Shown here: positions 11,023 through 21,513 of the stretch, one piece after another | How the letters are laid out: each line of letters starts with the position of its first letter | How positions within the stretch are numbered: position 1 is the stretch's first letter | Origin: Rhyzopertha dominica | Taxonomy: Eukaryota > Arthropoda > Insecta > Coleoptera > Bostrichidae | Assembly (NCBI GenBank): GCA_025024175.1 | Contig: QCXZ01000041.1 | Span: forward strand, 6,319,786 to 6,383,785 | DNA: 64,000 nt | Direction of reading: 5' to 3' | The notes under the pieces: model-generated | The model's input: only the letters and a program-made list of their open reading frames with translations | Database searches by the model: none | What the model was told of the DNA's origin: nothing | Program-made: the position numbers and the translations under genes

Positions 11023-11159
11023 AGGCGTCTGCATGGGTGAAAATTATTGCTAAACATAATGGGCGTAAATTATATTCCCGACAAGGATAACTTGACTTTA
11101 TGACAATCAAGTTCAGTAATTTAATATTTATATTAACTTACACCTTACAAGCTGTACGC

Positions 11160-11225
11160 TTGTTGCCAGTTACGTCCACGATGAACTCGGCTCTGAAGAT
11201 GCCACTGGAGAAACGCCACCGATGA
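11160..11225 (+). repeat. third degenerate hammerhead-like repeat fragment
   Basis: ACGTCCACGATGAACTCGG is followed by CTGAAGA (11194-11200) and GAAA (11211-11214), the same order as the repeats at 10.9 and 59.7 kb. The cleavage triplet after GAAA is CGCC, which is not NUH, so this copy should be inactive. Confidence 0.35.
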
Positions 11226-11279
11226 GGAAATCGCCATGACTTCAGCCAACAAACCCGGAATCATCTACCACTGTATTTT

Positions 11280-11995
11280 GTAATGTTTTAAAAACTGCAC
11301 TCGTGAAAAATTATTCCCTAATTGAATCTCACCGATTCAGGCCAACAGCAGAAAACCGTCATTTTATTGCTAAAATGTCAATTTTGGCGGATGAACAGAA
11401 TCTTACCGGTAGACTGAGCAACATTGTCGAAGTTACGAACGCATTCCCGCCTTGCCTACCCGTAAATTCGCATAAACGGCTTTGGATCGACGTGATGGCG
11501 TACGAAGCCGCCTGTTCTCTTGCATTTAATGCGCGGGTTTAATACTAGGGAAGGTTTTATAGTTCTGTTTGCAGATGAAGTAACTATTCTAACTGCGCGT
11601 CACATCAAATACTACCGGCGTTAAGACTTTAACGCTGCAGAAGCAATACCATTACGAAATTTTATTATGTTCGATTTAAATGCAGCAGGCTGCCTTTTAT
11701 GGCTTCTTGCAGGAATGCAGGAAGACGGTTTAGGCTTGGGCTCACATTGGGAACTGTTTTATGTAAAATTCGATTAAACATTACCTAATTTTCCCGTAGT
11801 TCTCATTCTGGCATTAATCTGGCAGTAATTTTTAAATGGATGTTTAGGTGCAGTTTAAAAATGGCCGATGGTGCTCTCATATGACTTATAGGTACATAAT
11901 ACCAAGTTCACCATTATATTAGTGATTAAAACGCATTTTGCCCCACCTTTGGCAAATCTAATCTAATCTGATATAAATATATAAAAATGAACACA
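11280..11995. other. no gene recognised
   Basis: The open frame 11303-11542 (79 codons, plus) has a plausible amino-acid mix but no known domain and no splice support. The rest is AT-rich with nothing identifiable. Confidence 0.35.
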
Positions 11996-11999
11996 TGTT

Positions 12000-12180
12000 T
12001 GCTTTCACCTTGCATCCAAAACTACCCGTCGTGTCGGTGGCTGCAGTAGTTTTAGAGATATGGGGGTTGGAACGGGTCAACCTCCGGTACCTGCATAAAA
12101 TATTTCACCTGGCAGCCACACTCTCCATTGCAGTGGCAGTTTGCCAAAAACGGCTCGCGGTGTTGACCTCAAAAATTCAT
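12000..12180. promoter_or_regulatory. GC-richer island 5
   Basis: A short block of raised GC content just before the heat-shock-element-like repeats. The frame 11995-12240 is open but unrecognised. Regulatory role inferred. Confidence 0.2.
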
Positions 12181-12290
12181 GTTTCGAGAAGTCAGAGAAT
12201 ATTCTGGAAAATTCATTGCAGGGGGGAATGGAACGCTTGAAGTTTCGAGAATGTCATAGAATATTTTGAAAGATTCAATAGAAGACGAGA
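12181..12290 (+). repeat. two diverged copies of a ~61-bp unit with heat-shock-element-like core
   Basis: TTTCGAGAAGTCAGAGAATA (12182 on) recurs as TTTCGAGAATGTCATAGAAT (12243 on). The first copy contains GAAtaTTCtgGAAaaTTC at 12197-12214, four perfect alternating inverted units as in a heat shock factor binding site. The second copy is degraded. A three-unit site (GAAtcTTCtaGAA) lies at 14775-14787 amid similar AGAATGTC-rich sequence. Confidence 0.45.
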
Positions 12291-12839
12291 GAATCATCAA
12301 GTGTGGTAATGGATATGCAGCTTCTTTTACCCAGCTTACATCTTAAGAAACTGGGCATGTAAAATACATTGGAAGATCCGGATTTTTAAAACCGGCTGCA
12401 CATTATAGTCGAGCTGCTAAGGTTATGGGTACCTCATCTATGTCAATCACGCAACTTGTTTTGGATATTAGTCAATCATTGATTGTTGGATAATTAAGAA
12501 ACATCAAATATGAATCCCACAAAATACACCTTCTCCATGAGCTAAATAAAGATGACTCTGATACGAATATGCAAATTTTGCAAATAACATCCTATTTTCT
12601 GATAAAGATGCTTCTTGCCTAAATGTATACAGACATTATTGTTGCTTCTGGTCTACTAAAAATCCTCGCTGGAGGATACGCAGTATCCTCAGAAACACCG
12701 CCAAGCACGGATGATTACCGAAAAATAACTCCATGCAGTGTTGGATATAAGTATTACGCCCAGTTCCTACTAGAAGAGATGGAAAAATACATACCAATAA
12801 TACCGCAGTACCAAACCGATCAAGTGATGACCACATGTT

Positions 12840-13860
12840 TACAGTGAGAAGAATTCTAGAGGAGAATGGAGAGAAGGCACTAGAATACTGGTGATGGCCA
12901 TAGATCTACAGAAACCTTTTGATACGGTAAACCACGAGGTAGTGCCAGAAATCTTTTGGGACAAATGGATCCCTTAGTATTTAATCAACAGGATAATGAA
13001 AGTTTGCCTACATGATAATACTGCAGTGCGGTGGCTCGGACAACCACACCAACGAAGCAGAAAAACAGAAGCGTAAAACAGGGATGTCCAATATCCCGCC
13101 GTATTTTCACCATCGTACTAGATGAAGCTATTCAAAAACCATAATCAACATGGAAAGCCTTCACAAGCAGGATAATTAAATAGTATTACCTATAGTCCTT
13201 GCATATGCAGATGGCGGAAAAGGAAAATGACTTGGCAGAATTCTTAGAAAATGCAGAATAACGAACTGTACAAAAATGGAATTATAATAAACTACACGAA
13301 GAGCAACCTCATGATAACAGATCCTTCCAGCAGAACAATCCTATAGGATACAGGCACAAAGTACAAGATGAGGAACCGGACTTTGAGAACAACAAACAAA
13401 ATGAAATATCTAGATATATACATAACCAGCCCTCTTAGCCGCAGAGAGACGGTTAGAGAACGGATCAAAACTGCGCATAGAGTAACTAGCGTGATATATT
13501 TATAGAGGAACATAAACTACACTGGAAATTGATAAAGATATGGAGTAAAAAAGGCTGCAACAACGAAGGCAAAAAGGAAAAGCTTAAGAAACAGAGAAAT
13601 GTATTATACAACTTCTAGCTAAGGTAATAAATGAAAACGAGAAAAAATCAGTAGCAGACATGCGTGATGAAATACTAGGGACACATCCAAAGGAGGGAGG
13701 TAGACCACATTTAAAATATTTGAGTTGGGAGCGATCCTGGTTGATTCTGAGAAATGCTATCTTAACGGATGGAAGGGAAAACGTGAAGGTGACCCGAGGT
13801 GTGTGATGAGAAACTATAGAAAACTGGCATACACGTACAGTTTCTATCAAGCAGAAGAGG
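12840..13860 (+). pseudogene. non-LTR retrotransposon (LINE) reverse transcriptase relic
   Basis: The reverse transcriptase of non-LTR elements copies element RNA at a nicked target. Motifs read in order but in changing frames: RILVMAIDLQKPFDTVNHE near 12883-12940 (catalytic palm motif A), QGCPISRRIFTIVLDEAIQ near 13081-13140, LAYADGG near 13198 (motif C, usually YADD, the second D lost), and MKYLDIYITSPLSRRE near 13402-13450, a thumb-region block. Downstream GGRPHLKYLSW near 13697 may be the C-terminal end of the same protein. Many stops and frameshifts make it a fossil. The related relic at 37.4-38.5 kb on the other strand has the same thumb motif layout. Clade is not assigned. Confidence 0.75.
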
Positions 13861-13949
13861 TATAATTCTTTAGGAGCAGAGGCCACCCATTTTCTTTAAC
13901 ACGCTATCTGGCTCTGAAATCCGTCTGGAGAAAAACCAAAATACTACAA

Positions 13950-14300
13950 CTAATTAACGGGGCCTTAATTCCGATCTTATCTCTTTCTCCGTCTGTAAAT
14001 CCCCTTCCTCCCTGTGTTTTACGGCGGCTCATTAAACCCGGTCTCCTACTAGGTGCGGAGATTATTTCGGGACGTCGCGAATCTGCGACGATAACGTACG
14101 AATATAAAATCAGTGCCTGCGCTTACGCGGAGCATATTTAATGGGCATTCCCGGTTGTTATTCACTTATCCGGCGAATTGTTAAATTGTTTGCAAGTTCG
14201 CTGCGGAAATTGCTGCATGCAAAGCACCGCGGACGCTAACAGTTCGCAACTTGGTTTGCAAACATGTTGTCGCTGTTTCCGGGCGGTGGGAAGGTGAGAA
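13950..14300. promoter_or_regulatory. GC-richer island 6
   Basis: A GC-rich, CpG-containing block with several TTAAT and TTTAAT cores and a short inverted repeat CGTCGC/GCGACG at 14073-14078 and 14085-14090. At its right edge ATG at 14264 opens a ten-codon frame ending AAG before GTGAGA at 14294, a possible tiny first exon. Regulatory or promoter role is inferred. Confidence 0.25.
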
Positions 14301-14323
14301 AATGGATAGTTCCAGCTTTTACG

Positions 14324-14559
14324 TTAATTAAATTTACTCCAGAGGTTTTTTTAAATTAAAACAGTTCACCATAAGATCAAGTCAGTCAACTTAATATAGT
14401 TGGTTCAACATTATTCTCCGCTTTTTAGAATTTATTTTCTTCTTCTTTCTTGTCAGAAATTTGCAGTTACAATTTCACTCATAATCTCATAACACCTCCC
14501 GTCGGTAAACTTTTGGAGTTTGTATTGGAAGTAGATGTTTGAAAAGCTCTGGAAAATGT
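14324..14559 (+). repeat. dispersed copy of the 236-bp half of the 17.7-18.5 kb tandem unit
   Basis: From TTAATTAAATTTACTCC to GGAAAATGT this segment matches 17793-18028 and 18158-18393 almost base for base over 236 bp. The flanks on both sides do not match. It could be a transposed or duplicated segment, or an assembly duplication of one haplotype. Confidence 0.85.
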
Positions 14560-16880
14560 ATTTCTTTTTTTTTTAAGTGACCCGCTTATGATTCCTTTAC
14601 AATATGTTACGGATTCCTATGTGACCAATAACATTGCAAATATTATACCGAAAACAACCTGAGAATTTTTTTATGAGGACGATATGATTCACTCATCGGT
14701 TTAATAATAAGTTACATAGCGCATGAAGTGGCAACTGGTACGACTTTTAGTGATAATTTCCTATCAAGATGATGGAATCTTCTAGAACGAGTTTCATGAA
14801 GTGTCGATTTTCAGCTTTCCCTCGTTGCACAATTGCGATGAGAAGCCACATATATGGATTCTAGAATGTCGATCCTTTGCTTACTGTTGACGTGACTGGA
14901 ACGCCATACTTAAGAGTTCTTTCTTCAATAAGGAAACTTCGTAGAACATTCTCTGATTCCTTGAAATGTTGATTTCCAAATTTCTCTTGACAAAACGGTT
15001 CCAATGAAAAACTACCTTTAAAGGTTTGTTGTTCCGCTAAAATTCTTGAACGTCCTAGAAGTTTGTAGATACGTCAAATATTAGCTCTAAATAATACGTA
15101 TTTAATCGTAGGTACTTCTGCCACCTTCTATATCCAGCAGGTTTTTTTTTTAATTTTACAAACACCCACCAACAATTAAATATTCAAGACCATNTCGCAC
15201 TCGAACTAACAGGTTTGGCCACTATAACATCCGACTACCGTAACATTTCTTTATTGCCTTCCATCTGGCTTACATAAGTGGAATCAAACGTTCTTACAGG
15301 TTCGTCTTATATGCGCCCCTATCAAGCATTCTAACATCTTCTAAAGATCTACTGTTTAGGTTGGTTACAATGGCATACGGCACAGCTGTATATTTGTTCA
15401 GATTCTCCCTAAAGTAAGGAAATTCCTTTGCTGATTCCCATTTGTAACAATACCATAGAAACATAAGCATGAGCACATATGCTGCATAAAATTGCACAAA
15501 ACGATACAATAAAGAAAGCTATGTGTTATATTTTCTTGTTTCTTCTGTAGGTATTTGCACGAAATGAATTCAGTAATGTCAATGGACTGTAGATTACTAA
15601 TATTTTGAATCTGGGTTTTAGGAAAAATGATAGGTACATTTCCAAAGAAAAATGTTTGAAAGCAAGAAAATGCAGCAAGCTCCAAGAAAAATAGCTTTCA
15701 CCCACCGAAAACATATGTAATCTGCAGTAACCATTCTTTTTTACTTTGATATGGTTCCTAGCAAAAGATGTGCTTTATATTTCTGACTTTTCGTTCGAGA
15801 AAAAAAAAATCGAGAAAAGAGCGATGAATCCTAGAAGGGGTTTAATAAGATTTAGGTTTGATTTCACAATTAATAGTTTTGATTGCTAAACACAGTATTT
15901 CAGGAAATCCTAATCACAAAACACTTTTGTTGGGTATTAGCAACGGAAGTATTTATTACTGCGAAATTGACCCGTACTGCCTTTTCGACTTTAAAATACA
16001 GAAACTTGTGATACACCGAGTCGAAGCTTTTGGAAATGGATGTTATAATACTTTCAGTGTAACATAAAACTTATTTTTTTTATTNCAACCTTATATCTCT
16101 TGCAGCTAGCGTATTCTAAATTTGTCTCTTAAAATAAAGTAATTACATGTGTATTTTGAATCAAAAATTTTATCGCAGGACTCTCAGTCTAATTAGCTTT
16201 ACATGAAAAATTATGAAATTACGTTAGTTTACTTAATACTGCATACTTTAGTTATTAGTAACAGTAAGAAAATCAAATCTCGAAAATTACTTATCAAACT
16301 ATGTAATGATACTTTCACTTCTATTGTCAAATGATGTTCACCAGCGGTAATCAATTTTTGAACTTTTCAAGTGCGCATACTTTCTTATTTTTTATGTAAT
16401 AACTTATAAATTTGATGGACTGGAATATTAATGAATGTTTTGTTCGCATTAGATTTAGCATTTTCGTTCGACTTTCCTAAGCGCTTAGTTTTACTCAGTG
16501 TTTTTGCTTTTGACGTCTTGCGCTCGCCTAAAGCAACTTCTCTCTCATACGTTGGCTTTGTATGTCGCATGTCCATATTCCCAATAAAGAGATGACAGTT
16601 GGTAATTCAAGCTCGATTTCAAAACTGGTACTTCATGGTGAGCGATACGCAATGGGAGAGCAAGAGATAATGTGAGCAACGCAAATGTCATCTATAAACT
16701 GTATCATCCATCGCCTCTAGCGGAGACCCGTATTTCTTACTACCCGATTCTCATTTGTTCTTTAATAATTTACCCTAGGACTCCAATAAACATATACACC
16801 AAAGGTAATTCAATTAAAAGAAATATTACTACTTGTTCTTCCTATTTATATGTCGGTGAGTATATTATGTTAAATTTCAG
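14560..16880. other. AT-rich, no gene recognised
   Basis: Overlapping short minus-strand frames at 15294-15714 and small frames at 15858-16067 and 16385-16576 show no known motif. At 14760-15070 there is a run of AGAATGTC, TCTAGAA and TTCTTGAA-like words related to the repeats at 12.2 kb. Confidence 0.35.
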
Positions 16881-17250
16881 GAAATGGTGAAATCACCATA
16901 AATGAAATGCTGCACCAGAAACACGATTTCACGCATTTTCACCTTGGTTATTACGATCCACCTATCCGGGACGCGAACGGTGGAATTTAGTTGACGAAGT
17001 TACCACTCAAAAGCCCAGGAGTGCCCTCTGAACTTACCCTCCATCCTGAACATGACCGCCCTCCCCTTGTTATAATAATTATCAATGAGCCCCCAGAGAT
17101 CGGTTGTTATTACCCCTCGCATACGGAAAGGTGGTTTTCGAGCGAAGCTCCGGCATAAGGAATCGATTAATTCAGCACTTACCTACTTTTCGCACGCACG
17201 CAGTTTTGGGGAGAAGGTTACTTCCCGATACCATAACTTTGGGATTGATG
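16880..17250. promoter_or_regulatory. GC-richer island 7
   Basis: It starts with a near-palindrome ATGGTGAAATCACCAT (16884-16899) and continues GC-rich to about 17200, where it runs into the A-type repeats. The frame 17085-17279 is unrecognised. Regulatory role inferred. Confidence 0.22.
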
Positions 17251-17504
17251 AGGTTGGCATGAACTCGATTTTCGAATGATAATGCTTTGATTAGAATATA
17301 ATACAGCTTTTATGATCTCGTTCTGATATCATTATTATGGATGGAAATACAAAGTATTTAAGTACATTTGTCGTATCAGTTTGGAACGTATCTGATTATG
17401 TCCACGTTATGGGGAGAAGGTCACTTCCTCATAACTTCTGGATTGATGATATTAGGATGAACCCGATTTTTGATTGATAATGCTTTAATTGGAACATAAA
17501 CAAG
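17207..17504 (+). repeat. interleaved direct repeats A-B-A
   Basis: Segment A (GGGGAGAAGGTTACTTCC...TAATGCTTTGATTAGAA, 17207-17304) recurs diverged at 17409-17504. Between them lies segment B (ATCTCGTTCTGATATC...TATGTCCACGTT, 17314-17408), which recurs at 18702-18809 downstream of the tandem array. The divergence between copies is clearly greater than in the 365-bp array, so this duplication is older. Confidence 0.7.
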
Positions 17505-17662
17505 TTTAATCATTGCTATTGTAAAGCCTGGTGCCTGTGCCCTAATCCGATGAAGACATAAGTAACTTATTTTCATTTCAACAATAATCAAAAGACAAAA
17601 CAACTTCAAGTTATGTCAAATAGCATAATTCTTAAACATAACTTTTCGCCAAAACAACTAAG

Positions 17663-18523
17663 TCAACTCCATTACCTTTGNTTCCAATTCTTTAAAACAT
17701 TGCTTCTCCGGAGATTCGCAGACAGTTTGCTACATATAAAGCTTGACAAAAATATCAATCAGCTCCTAATGAGTTTCTGATTTCCCGAGATCTTAATTAA
17801 ATGTACTCCAGAGGTTTNTTAAAATTAAAACAGTTCACCATAAGATCAAGTCAGTCAACTTAATATAGTTGGTTCAACATTATTCTCCGCTTTTTAGAAT
17901 TTATTTTCTTCTTCTTTCTTGTCAGAAATTTGCAGTTACAATTTCACTCATAATCTCATAACACCTCCCGTCGGTAAACTTTTGGAGTTTGTATTGGAAG
18001 TAGATGTTTGAAAAGCTCTGGAAAATGTCAACTCCATTACCTTTGTTTCCAATTCTTTAAAACATTGCTTCTCCGGAGATTCGCAGACAGNTTGCTACAT
18101 ATAAAGCTTGACAAAAATATCAATCAGCTCCTAATGAGTTTCTGATTTCCCGAGATCTTAATTAAATTTACTCCAGAGGTTTTTTAAAATTAAAACAGTT
18201 CACCATAAGATCAAGTCAGTCAACTTAATATAGTTGGTTCAACATTATTCTCCGCTTTTTAGAATTTATTTTCTTCTTCTTTCTTGTCAGAAATTTGCAG
18301 TTACAATTTCACTCATAATCTCATAACACCTCCCGTCGGTAAACTTTTGGAGTTGGTATTGGAAGTAGATGTTTGAAAAGCTCTGGAAAATGTCAACTCC
18401 ATTACCTTTGTTTCCAATTCTTTAAAACATTGCTTCTCCGGAGATTCGCAGACAGTTTGCTACATATAAAGCTTGACAAAAATATCAATCAGCTCCTAAT
18501 GAGTTTCTGATTTCCCGAGATCT
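17663..18523 (+). repeat. 365-bp tandem repeat, about 2.4 copies
   Basis: TCAACTCCATTACCTTTG begins units at 17663, 18028 and 18393, an exact period of 365 bp, and the third unit stops after about 130 bp at GAGATCT. The copies are nearly identical, with single-base differences and N calls. The array has the order P-Q-P-Q-P, where Q is the 236-bp segment also found alone at 14324-14559. No coding frame spans the unit. It is either a recent local tandem duplication or an assembly effect. Confidence 0.9.
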
Positions 18524-18701
18524 GCAAGAGCTACCTACAAGTCGGCTAACTTCCAGAAAACCTCTGTGGATAGAAGATTTCCTTCGGGCTGCTTATACCA
18601 TTGAAGATGGATGGTATTCTGCTTGGCAACTTAAGAAACACGATTGAATTAACAGAATTGTGTAATGTATTAATGATTTTCATAAGAACAAATAAATAAA
18701 A

Positions 18702-18809
18702 AATCTCGTTCTTATATTATTATAGAGAATGATGGATGGAAATGGAAAGTATTTAAGTAAATGTGTTATATCGGTACTGTTTGGAACGTAACTGATTATA
18801 TCCACGTTT
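18702..18809 (+). repeat. second copy of segment B
   Basis: ATCTCGTTCTTATATTATT...GATTATATCCACGTT matches 17314-17408 with an extra AGAATG insertion and several substitutions. It lies 180 bp beyond the 365-bp array. Confidence 0.65.
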
Positions 18810-19271
18810 TCTTGGGCGTACCACAATATCTTTACTTTTTATGTTTGTCCGGATAGTCCAGGTGGAAATAAGCAATTATTTAATTGCCTTGTTCTACATT
18901 AACAAAACTAATATAAAAAAATAATCTCCCAAGTCCGTCCGGAACCCATTGTATTGTAAATAATTCGCAAAATACTGTTCTGATTATAAAACAGTTCCTA
19001 CCAATTTTAGCTAGTATTACATTTCTCTGAAAGAGGGTCTCTATACTTTTTTTCTTCTCAACTACGTAGCTTGATTGCAAGTAAAACATTTGACAGCATA
19101 ACACATTTAATTAGAAACACGTACCACCAGTTCATCGCGACTTTCAAGTTTATTATGTTCTGTAAATAAGAAAGATATATGTTTCGTTTATGTAAAAACG
19201 TAAGCTTTCGCGATCAGAGTTAGAATGAAATTTTAATCTTTTTGGTTAGACCGCGTCTGCCCTTTGCAATA

Positions 19272-19320
19272 AGGTCGACGTTTCGCCCGCACTTGTAAGA
19301 GGCTTCATCAGGACAGGAAT
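19272..19320 (-). ncRNA. type I hammerhead ribozyme motif of a Penelope-like element
   Basis: Read on the minus strand: stem I strand GTC (19312-19314), CTGATGA (19305-19311), stem II GCC/GGC (19301-19303 with 19285-19287) closing a loop, GAAA (19281-19284), the short stem III and cleavage triplet CGTC (19277-19280), then GAC (19274-19276), which pairs back to the stem I GTC. All invariant core bases are present. Penelope-like elements are known to carry minimal hammerheads of this CUGAUGA...GAAACGUC form in their terminal repeats, where a very short stem III favours dimeric folding. It lies just downstream of the endonuclease relic on the same strand, the expected place. Activity is not shown. 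Confidence 0.65.
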
Positions 19321-20460
19321 AAGGAGTGTGAAATATGGCAAAAACCTAACGCGGGAAACACTAAGCCAAATCCCAAGGAGGAAAGAGAATGAAAAAAACG
19401 ATAGTTAACGTCCCATCTGGCGTTACGACGGGGGTGGGGATGCTTGCACGGCAGAGGTGGGAGACTGTGAAAGTGGTGTAGGCGTCGAGCGATTGGGTAC
19501 CAAATAGTGATGAGATGATAACCATCTTCGGGGTTTAGATTATTCGGATGTTTGAAAATTTCTATAGCTTCTCGGAATTTTAGGGTAGTAACAAAGGAGA
19601 CTGTCACTAGAACTGACAGCTTCCGCTGAATGGTCGAAGTAACCTGATTTTATGCAGCGTTTATGTTCATTAAGCCTGGTTTTAACGGATACATCTGTTT
19701 CGTCGATATGTAGTCCACCGCACAAACAAGGGATGGTGTAAATACCTCTAGATAATAGAGGATTTATTTTGTCCTTCGGAGATAAAAGAATCTGTGACAT
19801 TCTCGAAGGGGGCTTTAAGATAATACGGGATGAGTTGGTTCATAAAAATTTTGCCAATTCTGTCTGTGATACCTAGAACAAAGGGAAGTAAAGCAGTCGA
19901 TCTATAATTTGTTGCAATTCACTTCCAAATTTGGCCGGTTCAGAAATTGATATAGAACGATTAACAAGAAAATTTAGGACAGAACGTTCTTATGACATAT
20001 AGCAATAAGAAGGCGCATGCAAGTCCGATCTGAGTAGGTTGCTTTGCAATAGATAGAGGGTCCAATCGGCCAGCCAGTAGACGAGTGACAAGGACATCAG
20101 AAATGGGAGAGAATTTTTACTTTCGAATTCCATCGTGAATTTTATATCGGAATGTTGGGAACTAAAGTGATCTAAGAAGGTTATTATATTAGGATGTTAG
20201 AGCGGTGAGGCCATATAATGTCGTCGGATTCTTGGGGCTTATAGAAAAGTAATTGGGTCAAAAAATGACCGATTAATTTGTGTGAAGATATCGGATAATT
20301 CAAGATGAAGTTTTAAGAGATTGCAAGCTGAAAAGTGGAGTTCTTGCCGGGTGGCGAAAATGCGTTCCAGTAGAAGAGATAAACTTGTCCGCCTTAGAAT
20401 TTTGCTAGACGACCATGTAGAGAACAGAATATTTGTGTGTTTAATTTCATCAGAAGTTGT
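19321..20460 (-). pseudogene. Penelope-like element: reverse transcriptase end plus GIY-YIG endonuclease relic
   Basis: On the minus strand, about 20340 reads RQELHFSACN, and about 20190-20100 reads FLDHFSSQHSDIKFTMEFES and NSLPFL, the thumb region of Penelope-type reverse transcriptases (usually followed by LDV and CHKNVLS-like residues, visible in shifted frames). At 19800-19540 an open frame contains RGIYTIPCLCGGLHIDETD followed by SVKTRLNEHKRCIKSGYFDH, the GIY-YIG nuclease domain with GIY, the conserved arginine and the NEH block; the second YIG is changed to HID. Frameshifts and stops separate the two parts and the catalytic YVDD segment is missing. The hammerhead at 19272-19320 lies downstream. 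It differs in sequence from the 7.45-8.46 kb relic. Confidence 0.82.
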
Positions 20461-20813
20461 TTTAATTTTTCTTGCCGTCCAATGAAGTGTCGGCCCTTAG
20501 TTGGTAGCAGAAACTTGTCACCTGTATTTCTCTAATTCAAATGACTTACTGTCAATAATCCAAGCGATGATTCTAATCACGTTTCGTACTCCTGTTCCAT
20601 TAATTATCACGGTGTACTAGAAAGAAGTTCATTTAATTGGTAAAATTACGACGGTACACGCTCTTTATAGTATTCTCCAAACTAACATTTTTCGACATGG
20701 CCTGCCCTCGCTCCAAATTTTTCAATTGCTGGATTTAGAAACTCGATCGCAATATATAAATAAACGAAACTCAGAACATTATTCAACTTTCTTTAATTGG
20801 CTTTGATCTCAAG

Positions 20814-20827
20814 ATGATTCAACCTTA
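20814..20827 (+). repeat. 14-bp direct repeat, left flank of fold-back element
   Basis: ATGATTCAACCTTA, identical to 21514-21527 on the right side. Probable target-site duplication. Confidence 0.65.
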
Positions 20828-20922
20828 TACGAGGGTGAATGCTTTCAGCGTTCATAATATAATAAGATAATATTTTGTCGGATAGATCGCTGTCTCTTGA
20901 AAACACTGACAAAAAATTAATA

Positions 20923-20962
20923 GTCTGACGTTTCGATTACACCTGTAATCTTTGTCAAAGAC
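20923..20962 (-). ncRNA. variant hammerhead in left palindrome arm
   Basis: Minus strand order: stem I GTCT (20959-20962), TTGACAA (20952-20958) in place of CUGANGA, stem II GATTAC/GTAATC (20945-20950 with 20935-20940) with loop AGGT, GAAA (20931-20934), CGTC (20927-20930), stem I AGAC (20923-20926). Stem I and II pair perfectly. The core departs from consensus at the C3 and G8 positions, which become U and A and so could still pair with each other. Activity is uncertain because G8 is the proposed general acid position. Confidence 0.5.
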
Positions 20963-21414
20963 GAAGAACCTCAAAATTTGCCTGACACAAGTTCAAACAA
21001 AATTTTGAAAGTAAATAAACAAATCACCAAGGATGCGAGACGTCATAGAAACAACGTGCCAACCTGATAAAAAAGGAACCTAACGATGAAAAAGGAACTA
21101 CCTAACTACTAGATATACACGAACTACTTGATAAAAGATAACTACAAAATAGCCTTCCAAATGTCACCTAACTCATAGTTTAATAGGGATTGTGGAAATT
21201 ATGAGTTAGGTGACATTTGGAAGGCTATTTTGTAGTTATCTTTTATCAAGTAGTTCGTGTATATCTAGTAGTTAAGTAGTTCCTTTTTCACCGTTAGGTT
21301 CCTTTTTTATCAGGTTGGCACGTTGTTTCTATGACGTCTCGCATCCTTGGTGATTTGTTTATTTACTTTCAAAATTTTGTTTGAACTTGTGTCAGGCAAA
21401 TTTTGAGGTTCTTC

Positions 21415-21454
21415 GTCTTTGACAAAGATTACAGGTGTAATCGAAACGTCACAC
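21415..21454 (+). ncRNA. variant hammerhead in right palindrome arm
   Basis: Same motif as in the left arm but on the plus strand: GTCT 21415-21418, TTGACAA 21419-21425, GATTAC 21427-21432, GTAATC 21437-21442, GAAA 21443-21446, CGTC 21447-21450. The stem I partner is ACAC (21451-21454) instead of AGAC, one mismatch. Confidence 0.5.
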
Positions 21455-21513
21455 TGTTAATTTTTTGTCAGTGTTTTCAAGAGACAGCGATCTATCCGAC
21501 AAAATATTATCTT

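Larger units (their letters stand above)
20828..21513. mobile_element. young palindromic (fold-back) element, probably Penelope-derived
   Basis: Two arms of 316 bp (20862-21177 and 21200-21515) are reverse complements without any length difference and with about four mismatches by eye, around a 22-base spacer (21178-21199). The 14-bp word ATGATTCAACCTTA occurs at 20814-20827 and again at 21514-21527, overlapping the arm end by two bases, and looks like a target-site duplication. Between the left copy and the left arm lie 34 bp (20828-20861), similar in size to the short extension described for Penelope copies. Each arm carries GAAACGTC with a perfect six-pair stem II. No coding frame is present. 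Origin from two inverted Penelope terminal repeats is inferred. Confidence 0.8.

Noticed and set aside
14264..14293. Ten-codon ATG frame ending at AAG-GTGAGA
   Set aside because: Too short to distinguish from chance, although its position at the edge of an island is noted there.
17663..18523. CRISPR-like or satellite array
   Set aside because: The unit is 365 bp with no unique spacers and only 2.4 copies; it is a simple local tandem duplication.
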